A DNA stretch of 64,000 nt. Origin: Lonepinella koalarum (GTDB lineage: Bacteria > Pseudomonadota > Gammaproteobacteria > Enterobacterales > Pasteurellaceae). Where the stretch lies: the NCBI RefSeq assembly GCF_042926695.1, contig NZ_CP170642.1, positions 1,426,001 through 1,490,000 on the forward strand. Reading direction: 5' to 3'. Below are positions 1 through 12,000 of this stretch, in pieces. Below the pieces are notes generated by a model. It made no database searches. It saw nothing but the letters and a program-made list of their open reading frames with translations, and was not told the origin of the DNA. The translations under genes and the position numbers were made by a program. The first letter of the stretch is position 1; every line of letters begins with the position of its first letter.

Positions 1-1
1 T

Positions 2-3000
2 ACCGTGCCGGGCAATAATACTTTTGTGATGGGGAATAATATCAGTGCGTCAGGTAATAACTCTATAGTGTTAGGTGTAAATGCCTCTGCCTTTAATCAT
101 AATAATACGGCGATTGGTTATAATGCATCTATTGGTGGTGCATACAATGTTGGCACAGATAATATTGCCTTTGGTACCAATGCGAATGTAACAGGTAGTA
201 ACAATAATAATAGTATAGCAATCGGTACATCAGCAAGATCTGCCGCAACACAAGGATCTTCTATTGCCATTGGGGACAATGCGTCTGTGGGATCCACTTC
301 AACAGTCGCTAAAAATGGATTTGCTATTGGTACCAATGCCTCCGTCGGTTCAAGTGCTGGAGGTATTGCATTTGGCCATAATGCCACCATAACCAGCTCA
401 GCCAATGTAATTGGTTCATCCGTTGCTATTGGTGAAAATTCCACCGCATCCAGTGGAGCTTCTATCGCACTGGGTTACAATGCCAAGGCTAACGGTCAGA
501 TGTCTGAAATCGTGATCGGTACTAATTCAACATCAACTGGTCAAAATTCTATTGTACTAGGTCGAGATGCTAATGCTACTGGCTCACAAGCCAATCAAAT
601 TGTCGTAGGGACTAATGCAACTTCTACTGCTCTAAATAGTGTCGCTATTGGTACCAACTCATCAGCGAATGCGGCGAATTCCATTGTGCTTGGTAGCGGT
701 GCCAATGCTAATAACTGGGCAACCAGCCAAATTGTTATCGGTGACAATGCAACCTCGAATAGTCAGTATAGTATCGCGATGGGTAATAATACTAACGTTA
801 GTAGCCCATATAGTGTTGCAATTGGTAATAATGCATTAATTACTAACAGTGGTGCTGTGGCATTGGGAAATAATGCTAATGTAACTGCTTCGGGCGGGGT
901 TGCCCTTGGTGAAAATAGTGTGGCAAATAGAGTGTTTGATCAGTACCCTAACGCTACATCCCCATATATTCCAACATCAGCCAATCAAACTCAAAGTGAT
1001 GCTGTTATAGCTACAAAACCTACAGCAGGTGCAGTGAGTGTCGGTTCAGATACAGTTAAACGCCAAATTATTAATGTAGCCGCCGGCTCAGACGATACAG
1101 ACGCCGTCAATGTAGCACAATTAAAAGCTGCCGTGTCTGAAACCTCCGCGAACACTTATTGGAATATTCAAGAAAATGGTACACAAAAAGACCAAGTAAA
1201 CAATAACGACAATGTGAGTTTTGCCAATGGCACGGGTACTACGGCGACCGTTTCTGTTGATGGCACAACGTCAACCGTTAAATATTCTGTTAATCAAACA
1301 ACTTTAAATGTTAATAGTGGTACAGTAAGCGCGGGTCAAACTGGTGATTATTTTGCAACGGCAGAACAAGTCGCCAAAGCAATTAATGACTCTGAAAAAA
1401 CTACCAGCGTAAATAGCACAACTGACGCTATTACGGTAACTTCTACGACTTCTGGTCAAAATACCAATTATGCTTTAGATCTTTCTCAAGCGACCAAGGA
1501 TTCATTAGCGAACGCCAGTTCAGCTTTACAATCTTGGACCGCACAAACCAATGGGGTGGATGCCAAAACAATTAATAAAACAAATTCAACCTTAAATTTT
1601 GTTAATGGTACGAATATTGATATTTCTAATGACAATGGCAATATCAAAATCGCCACTGTGGCTAATCCAACCTTTACATCTGTCACTGCTGAAACATTCA
1701 CAACAGGTACCGTGACAATTACGGATAATGGTATTGATGCTGGCAATCAGAAAATTACCAATGTCGCCAATGGTACAACCGATAATGATGCTGTTAATTT
1801 AAGTCAGTTAAACGCAACAACTATTATAGCGAATACTGCCAATACTACGGCAAATACCGCTAATACCACGGCGAATACCGCCAATACCACGGCAAATACC
1901 GCCAATACTACAGCGAACACAGCTAACACTACGGCAAATACCGCTAATACTACAGCGAATACTGCCAATACTACGGCGAATACCGCTAATACTACAGCGA
2001 ATACTGCCAATACTACGGCGAATACCGCTAATACTACAGCGAATACTGCCAATACTACGGCGAATACCGCTAATACTACAGCGAATACTGCCAACAACAC
2101 AGCTAATACCGCCAATGCCACCGTAAACAAAGGTTGGAACATCACGACTTCCGCCTCAGCTGGGGGTAATGTTTCTGGTAATAGCGAAACAAATGTTCAG
2201 ATGGGAGAGACTGTTACTATTGATGCGGGTCAAAATATTAATATTACCCAAGATGGTAAAAAGATTTCGATTGCGACATCAATGTCTCCAACATTTGATA
2301 ATGTTACAACGACTAACTTCACTACTCAAAATCTGACCGTCAACACAGGTGGCACCATCAATATGGGTGGCAACAATATTACCAACGTAGCAAGCCCAAC
2401 TGCCGGCACGGATGCGGCAAATAAAGATTATGTGGATAATGTAACCTTAAATTATTTAGGTGATAATAATTCTAACGGCTCCAATAAATTAACCGAAAAT
2501 GTCACTTTTGCCGGTACTGCCGATCAGATCGTTACCAGCGCAGAAGATGGTAAAGTTACTTTTAAATTAGATGATAAAGTAACCGAATCATTAACAAAAG
2601 CAAATACTTCTTTACAAAGCTTTACCGTTGGTGCAGATAATGCAGGAACCAATGTTACGGTTAATCAATCGCAAGCCCACTTTGATATTACGGGTACAGA
2701 GAATTTTGTTAATACCACGGTAAATGGTCAAAATATCACAGTAGATATTGCACAATCCTTTAAAGATACCGTATCAAATAATACGCAAAATATTGCCAAT
2801 AATGCGAATAACATTAGTAATAATACGCAAAATATTGCCAATAATACGGTTAATATTGCTAACAATACCGCCAACATTAGTAAAAATGCTGCTGATATAG
2901 CCAAAGGTTTTGGCTTGCAAGCCCAAGATGGTCAAAATATTACCAAAGGCTTAGGTGAAAAAATTGAAGTGGTGGGTGGCAACAGTAATCTAAATACCAC

Positions 3001-6000
3001 TGTAACGGATGGCAAAATCCAAATTAATTTAAATAACACCTTAGATTTAAGCAGTGGCGGTAGTGTCACCATTGGTGATACCTTGTTAAATACTACAGGG
3101 TTAACAATTAATGGCGGTCCAAGTATTACTAAATCCGGTATTGATGCGGGTAATCAGAAAATTACCAACGTTACCAATGGTACCGTAAGTGTAGATTCTA
3201 AAGATGCGGTTAATGGTTCACAGTTATTTGCGACTAACCAAAATGTCACTAACAATACCAATAACATCAATAATTTGAATGCTACAGTTCAAGCGGGTTG
3301 GGTACTTCAAGCAAACGGCGAAAAAGTCAAAGATGTTACCCCAACGAGCAATATAGCGAACTTTATTGCGGGTGATAATATCGTTATTGCGGCTAACGCT
3401 GCTAACAATGGAATTGATATTTCGACCAGTAAAGATGTAACTTTTACAAACGTCACCACGACTAATGTTACTACTCAAAATCTGACCGTTACCAATGGCG
3501 GTACCATCAATATGGGTGGCAACAATATTACCAACGTGGCAACGGGTTCAGCCGATACAGATGCTGTTAACGTGGCGCAATTAAAAGATGCTGTTTCTAC
3601 CGCATCTGATAATACCTATTGGAATATTCAAGAAAATGGTACTCAAAAAGACCAAGTAAAAAATAACGACAATGTGAGTTTTGCTAATGGAACAGGTACC
3701 ACTGCAACAGTTGATTTGACTGGTACGACATCAACTGTCAAATATTCTGTGAATAAATCAGATTTAACTGTTAATTCGACGACTGGCAAGGTTGATGTTC
3801 CAACAGTTGGTGATTATTTTGCCACTGCTGAACAAGTCGCCAAAGCAATTAATGACTCTGAAAAAACTACCAGCGTAAATAGCACAACTGACGCTATTAC
3901 GGTAACTTCTACGACTTCTGGTCAAAATACCAATTATGCTTTAGATCTTTCTCAAGCGACCAAGGATTCGTTGAAAAATGCCGATTCAGCTTTACAAAGC
4001 TTTACCGTTGGTGCAGATAATACAGGAACCAATGTTACCGTTAATCAAACACAAGCCCACTTTGATATTATCGGTGGTAACAGTAATATAAATACCACTG
4101 TAAGCGGTAACCAAATCAAAGTTAATTTAAATAACACCTTAAACTTAACTGATGGAGGTAGTGTCACCATTGGGGATACCTTGTTAAATACTACAGGGTT
4201 AACAATTAATGGCGGTCCAAGTATTACTAAATCTGGTATTGATGCGGGTAATCACACCATTACCAACGTGGCAAATGGTACAAACGGTACCGATGCCGTA
4301 AACTTAAATCAGTTAAATGCGGTGAATGCCACAGCCAGCGCGGGTTGGAACTTAAATACCAGCGGCAATGCAACGGTTGCTAATGTGGCACCAAACAGTA
4401 CGGTGACATTCAATGGTGATAATAATATTAATGTGACGCATACGGGTTCAACTGTTAATGTAACATTAAATAATGCGGTAGATTTAGGTAAAGACGGTTC
4501 ATTAACTGTCAATGGCACCACTATTAACAATAACGGCACCATTTCCGGAGTGGCAAATGGTACATTATCTGCCACTTCAACCGAAGCAGTGAATGGTTCA
4601 CAGTTATTTGCGACTAACCAAAATGTCACTAACAATACCAATAATATTGCCAATAATACAGCTAGTATTAATAAAGGCACCGTATATGGTGGTGATAGTG
4701 GTGATGCGTTCACTCTTAAATTAGGTGAGCAAGCCAATGTGAAAGGTGGAATAACTGACACCACTAAACTCAGTGACAACAATATCGGTGTAGTTTCTGA
4801 CGGTAAAGACACCTTAATGGTTAAATTAGCGAAAGACCTAACTAACTTAACCAGTGCAACATTTAGTGATAGTGACACAGATAAAACTGTGATTAACAAA
4901 GACGGCGTGACCATTACTAATGGCACAAATACGGTAAGTTTAACCGAAACCGGTTTAAACAACGGTGATAATAAAATTACCAATGTGAGCGCCGGTGTCG
5001 CAGATACCGATGCGGTGAATATGAGCCAATTAAATGCGGTGAATGCCACAGCCAGTGCCGGCTGGAACTTAAATACCAGTGGCAATGCAACGGTTGCTAA
5101 TGTGGCACCAAACAGTACAGTGACATTCAATGGTGATAACAATATTAATGTTACACATACCGGCTCAACGGTAAACTTTACTTTAGCGTCTAACTTAACT
5201 GCCACCACTATCACCCTAAAAGGTGAACCGGGGACTAACGGCACTATCGGCTTAGACGGCGCTAATGGTACGATCGGCTTAACCGGTAAAGACGGAGCAA
5301 GTGCCAATATTACCGTGGTTAATGGTACCAATGGTATTGACGGCACCAATATAACCCGTATTGTTTATGATAATCAGACCGTGGCGACCTTAAATGATGG
5401 TTTATTCTTCACGGGTGATGATACCAACGTTACCGTAGGTAAGAAACTCAATGAAACCTTAACCATTAAAGGTAATTTATCGCAAAGTGCCAATGTAACC
5501 GATCAAAACTTGCGTGTTGATGTGGTAGATAAAGCCTTAGTGATTAAAATGGCGAAAGATCTGACCGATCTGGATAGTGCAACCTTTGGTACCAGTGACA
5601 CAGATAAAACCGTAATTAACAAAGACGGTGTAACCATTACCAATGGTACAAATACGGTGAGTTTAACCGAAACCGGTTTAAATAATGGTGGTAATAATAT
5701 TACCAATGTAGCAAATGGCACAAACGGTACCGATGCCGTAAACTTAAATCAGTTAAATGCGGTGAATGCCACAGCCAGCGCGGGTTGGAACTTAAATACT
5801 AGCGGCAATGCGACCGTTGCTAATGTGGCACCAAACAGTACCGTGACGTTCAATGGTGATAATAATATTAATGTGACGCATACGGGTTCAACTGTTAATG
5901 TAACATTAAATAATGCGGTAGATTTAGGTAAAGACGGTTCATTAACTATCAATGGCACCACTATTAACAATAACGGCACCATTTCCGGAGTGGCAAATGG

Positions 6001-9000
6001 TACATTATCTGCCACTTCAACCGAAGCAGTGAATGGTTCACAGTTATTTGCGACTAACCAAAATGTCACTAACAATACCAATAATATTGCCAATAATACA
6101 GCTAGTATTAATAAAGGCACCGTATATGGTGGTGATAGTGGTGATGCGTTCACTCTTAAATTAGGTGAGCAAGCCAATGTGAAAGGTGGAATAACTGACA
6201 CCACTAAACTCAGTGACAACAATATCGGTGTAGTTTCTGACGGTAAAGACACCTTAATGGTTAAATTAGCGAAAGACCTAACTAACTTAACCAGTGCAAC
6301 ATTTAGTGATAGTGACACAGATAAAACTGTGATTAACAAAGACGGCGTGACCATTACTAATGGCACAAATACGGTAAGTTTAACCGAAACCGGTTTAAAC
6401 AACGGTGATAATAAAATTACCAATGTGAGCGCCGGTGTCGCAGATACCGATGCGGTGAATATGAGCCAATTAAATGCGGTGAATGCCACAGCCAGTGCCG
6501 GCTGGAACTTAAATACCAGTGGCAATGCAACGGTTGCTAATGTGGCACCAAACAGTACAGTGACATTCAATGGTGATGACAATATTAATGTGACGCATAC
6601 GGGTTCAACTGTTAATGTAACATTAAATAATGCGGTAGATTTAGGTAAAGACGGTTCATTAACTGTCAATAACACAACCATTAACAATAACGGCACCATT
6701 TCCGGAGTGGCAAATGGTACATTATCTGCCACTTCAACCGAAGCAGTGAATGGTTCACAGTTATTTGCGACTAACCAAAATGTCACTAACAATACCAATA
6801 ATATTGCCAATAATACAGCTAGTATTAATAAAGGCACCGTATATGGTGGTGATAGTGGTGATGCGTTCACTCTTAAATTAGGTGAGCAAGCCAATGTGAA
6901 AGGTGGAATAACTGACACCACTAAACTCAGTGACAACAATATCGGTGTAGTTTCTGACGGTAAAGACACCTTAATGGTTAAATTAGCGAAAGACCTAACT
7001 AACTTAACCAGTGCAACATTTAGTGATAGTGACACAGATAAAACTGTGATTAACAAAGACGGCGTGACCATTACTAATGGCACAAATACGGTAAGTTTAA
7101 CCGAAACCGGTTTAAACAACGGTGATAATAAAATTACCAATGTGAGCGCCGGTGTCGCAGATACCGATGCGGTGAATATGAGCCAATTAAATGCGGTGAA
7201 TGCCACAGCCAGTGCCGGCTGGAACTTAAATACCAGTGGCAATGCAACGGTTGCTAATGTGGCACCAAACAGTACGGTGACGTTCAATGGTGATGACAAT
7301 ATTAATGTTACGCATACCGGCTCAACAGTAAACTTTACTTTAGCATCTAACTTAACTGCCACCACTATCACCCTAAAAGGTGAACCGGGGACTAACGGCA
7401 CTATCGGCTTAGACGGCGCTAATGGTACGATCGGCTTAACCGGTAAAGACGGAGCAAGTGCCAATATTACTGTGGTTAATGGAACCAATGGTATTGACGG
7501 CACCAATATAACCCGTATTGTCTATGATAATCAGACCGTAGCAACCTTAAATGATGGTTTATTCTTCACGGGTGATGATACCAACGTTACCGTAGGTAAG
7601 AAACTCAATGAAACCTTAACCATTAAAGGTAATTTATCGCAAAGTGCCAATGTAACCGATCAAAATTTACGCGTTGATGTGGTAGATAAAGCCTTAGTGA
7701 TTAAAATGGCGAAAGATCTGACCGATCTGGATAGTGCAACCTTTGGTACCAGTGACACGGATAAAACCGTAATTAACAAAGACGGCGTGACCATTACCAA
7801 TGGCACAAATACGGTGAGTTTAACCGAAACCGGTTTAAATAATGGTGGTAATAATATTACCAATGTAGCAAATGGCACAAACGGTACCGATGCCGTAAAC
7901 TTAAATCAGTTAAATGCAGTAAATGCCACAGCCAGCGCGGGTTGGAACTTAAATACCAGTGGCAATGCAACGGTTGCTAATGTGGCACCAAACAGTACGG
8001 TGACATTCAATGGTGATAACAATATTAATGTTACACATACCGGCTCAACAGTAAACTTTACTTTAGCATCTAACTTAACTGCCACCACTATCACCCTAAA
8101 AGGTGAACCGGGGACTAACGGCACTATCGGCTTAGACGGCGCTAATGGTACGATCGGCTTAACCGGCAAAGACGGGGCAAGTGCCAATATTACCGTGGTT
8201 AATGGTACCAATGGTATTGACGGCACCAATATAACCCGTATTGTTTATGATAATCAGACCGTGGCGACCTTAAATGATGGTTTATTCTTCACGGGTGATG
8301 ATACCAACGTTACCGTAGGTAAGAAACTCAATGAAACCTTAACCATTAAAGGTAATTTATCGCAAAGTGCCAATGTAACCGATCAAAACTTGCGTGTTGA
8401 TGTGGTAGATAAAGCCTTAGTGATTAAAATGGCGAAAGATCTGACCGATCTGGATAGTGCAACCTTTGGTACCAGTGACACGGATAAAACCGTAATTAAC
8501 AAAGACGGTGTAACCATTACCAATGGTACAAATACGGTGAGTTTAACCGAAACCGGTTTAAATAATGGTGGTAATAATATTACCAATGTAGCAAATGGCA
8601 CAAACGGTACCGATGCCGTAAACTTAAATCAGTTAAATGCGGTGAATGCCACAACCAGCGCGGGTTGGAACTTAAATACTAGCGGCAATGCGACCGTTGC
8701 TAATGTGGCACCAAACAGTACCGTGACGTTCAATGGTGATAATAATATTAATGTGACGCATACGGGTTCAACTGTTAATGTAACATTAAATAATGCGGTA
8801 GATTTAGGTAAAGACGGTTCATTAACTGTCAATGGCACCACTATTAACAATAACGGCACCATTTCCGGAGTGGCAAATGGTACATTATCTGCCACTTCAA
8901 CCGAAGCAGTGAATGGTTCACAGTTATTTGCGACTAACCAAAATGTCACTAACAATACCAATAATATTGCCAATAATACAGCTAGTATTAATAAAGGCAC

Positions 9001-12000
9001 CGTATATGGTGGTGATAGTGGTGATGCGTTCACTCTTAAATTAGGTGAGCAAGCCAATGTGAAAGGTGGAATAACTGACACCACTAAACTCAGTGACAAC
9101 AATATCGGTGTAGTTTCTGACGGTAAAGACACCTTAATGGTTAAATTAGCGAAAGACCTAACTAACTTAACCAGTGCAACATTTAGTGATAGTGACACAG
9201 ATAAAACTGTGATTAACAAAGACGGCGTGACCATTACTAATGGCACAAATACGGTAAGTTTAACCGAAACCGGTTTAAACAACGGTGATAATAAAATTAC
9301 CAATGTGAGCGCCGGTGTCGCAGATACCGATGCGGTGAATATGAGCCAATTAAATGCGGTGAATGCCACAGCCAGTGCCGGCTGGAACTTAAATACCAGT
9401 GGCAATGCAACGGTTGCTAATGTGGCACCAAACAGTACAGTGACATTCAATGGTGATGACAATATTAATGTGACGCATACGGGTTCAACTGTTAATGTAA
9501 CATTAAATAATGCGGTAGATTTAGGTAAAGACGGTTCATTAACTGTCAATAACACAACCATTAACAATAACGGCACCATTTCCGGAGTGGCAAATGGTAC
9601 ATTATCTGCCACTTCAACCGAAGCAGTGAATGGTTCACAGTTATTTGCGACTAACCAAAATGTCACTAACAATACCAATAATATTGCCAATAATACAGCT
9701 AGTATTAATAAAGGCACCGTATATGGTGGTGATAGTGGTGATGCGTTCACTCTTAAATTAGGTGAGCAAGCCAATGTGAAAGGTGGAATAACTGACACCA
9801 CTAAACTCAGTGACAACAATATCGGTGTAGTTTCTGACGGTAAAGACACCTTAATGGTTAAATTAGCGAAAGACCTAACTAACTTAACCAGTGCAACATT
9901 TAGTGATAGTGACACAGATAAAACTGTGATTAACAAAGACGGCGTGACCATTACTAATGGCACAAATACGGTAAGTTTAACCGAAACCGGTTTAAACAAC
10001 GGTGATAATAAAATTACCAATGTGAGCGCCGGTGTCGCAGATACCGATGCGGTGAATATGAGCCAATTAAATGCGGTGAATGCCACAGCCAGTGCCGGCT
10101 GGAATTTAAATACCAGTGGCAATGCGACCGTTGCTAATGTGGCACCAAACAGTACAGTGACATTCAATGGTGATAGCAATATTAATGTTACGCATACCGG
10201 CTCAACAGTAAACTTTACTTTAGCGTCGAACTTAACGGCCTCCACTATTACCTTAAAAGGTGAAGCGGGGACTAACGGCACTATCGGCTTAGACGGCGCG
10301 AATGGTACGATCGGCTTAACCGGTAAAGACGGAGCAAGTGCCAATATTACTGTGGTTAATGGAACCAATGGTATTGACGGCACCAATATAACCCGTATTG
10401 TCTATGATAATCAGACCGTAGCAACCTTAAATGATGGTTTATTCTTTACGGGTGATGATACCAACGTTACCGTAGGTAAGAAACTCAATGAAACCTTAAC
10501 CATTAAAGGTAATTTATCGCAAAGTGCCAATGTCACTGATCAAAATTTACGTGTTGATGTGGTAGATAAAGCCTTAGTGATTAAAATGGCGAAAGATCTG
10601 ACCGATCTGGATAGTGCAACCTTTGGTAGTGACACGGATAAAACCGTAATTAATAAAGACGGCGTAACCATTACCAATGGCACAAATACGGTGAGTTTAA
10701 CCGAAACCGGTTTAAACAACGGTGATAATAAAATTACCAATGTGAGCGCCGGTGTCGCAGATACCGATGCGGTGAATATGAGCCAATTAAATGCAGTTAA
10801 TACTACGGCTAACGCTGGTTGGACGTTGACTGACGGCACAAACACTTCAACCGTGAAACCAAATGCAACGGTTGCCTTAACCAATACCGATGGTAATATC
10901 AATATCATTAATAACAATGGTAGCGTTACATTTGATTTAGCCAACGAACTTGATTTAGGGGCGAATGGTTCGGTGACAATAGGTAATACGAGTGTTAATA
11001 ATGACGGTTTAACAGTTGGTAATACCAGCGTAAGCGATAATGGCTTAACCATTGTGGGCGGACCAAGTGTTACTAAAAACGGTATTGATGCGGCAAATAC
11101 GAAAGTCACCGGCGTGGCGGCGGGGGATATTTCCGCCACCAGTACAGATGCGATTAACGGCAGTCAGATTTATCAGATTGAACAAAATGTGACGGCGGCT
11201 AAAACAGAAGTCGGCGCGGGTAAGAACATTAGTGTAAGCAGTACCACCGGAGCAAATGGTCAAACGGTTTATACTGTTGCCACGACACCAGAAGTGGACT
11301 TTGATAAACTCACCGTTGGCAATGTGACGATTAGTAAAGACAACGGTATTAGCGCGGGTAACGCAAAAATTACCCAAGTCGCTGCTGGTGAACTTTCTGA
11401 AAGTAGTAAAGATGCGGTAAATGGTAGTCAGTTATATCAAACCAACCAAAATGTCACCAATCTGAGCAATGAAGTGGCTAAAGGTTGGGATGTAACAACG
11501 GGTGTCGTTGAAGGTTCAACCGGTAACGTAACTGGAAGTGCGACGGCTAATGTAGCGATGGGTGATACGGTAAGTGTGAAAGCAGGAAATAACATTGCGA
11601 TTACACAAGAGGGTAAAAATATTGCCATTGCGACTTCATTGACGCCAACGTTTGAAACAGTGACGACTGAAACTGTGACGGTAGGTAAAGGTAGTAATAC
11701 AGCAACAATAGGTACAATCGAAGATTCTCATGGTAAAGCAATTAATATTGCGGGTTCTGATGGTTCTTCCCCAACTCGAATTACCAATGTAGCGGCTGGT
11801 CAGGCAGATACGGATGCGGTGAATGTGGGTCAAGTGCGTAATGTGACTAACCATATTAATAGCAGTATTAATAGAGTCGATAAAAACCTTAGAGCGGGTA
11901 TTGCCGGTGCGATGGCATCAAGTAACTTATACCATGCCACTATACCGGGTAAATCTATGGTTGCGGCGGGAGCCGGTGTGTATAAAGGTGAAAGTGCATT

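Larger units (their letters stand above)
4340..10813 (+). repeat. Nine-unit ~720-bp repeat array in adhesin stalk, order ABAABBAAB
   Basis: Units are counted from each AGWNLNTSG segment. They start at 4340 (A), 5057 (B), 5780 (A), 6497 (A), 7214 (B), 7937 (B), 8660 (A), 9377 (A) and 10094 (B). A units are 717 bp (239 residues) and B units are 723 bp (241 residues). The last B is 720 bp because GTSDTDK has become GSDTDK. A and B share their start (AGWNLNTSG to STVN) and their end (DKTVINKDGVTI to the neck). They differ in the middle: A has a second SGVANGTLSATSTEAVNGSQL neck-type segment, while B has a collagen-like Gly-X-Y run followed by a LFFTGDDTNVTVG segment. Confidence 0.95.

Noticed and set aside
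1841..2113. Regular 21-bp repeats as a possible CRISPR array
   Set aside because: There are no unique spacers, the unit is in frame within a coding region, and no cas genes are near.
4309..10386. Long minus-strand reading frames of up to 585 codons opposite the adhesin
   Set aside because: They are hydrophobic shadows of the repeated Asn/Thr/Gly codons, recur with exactly the 2880-bp period and have no start signals or family features.
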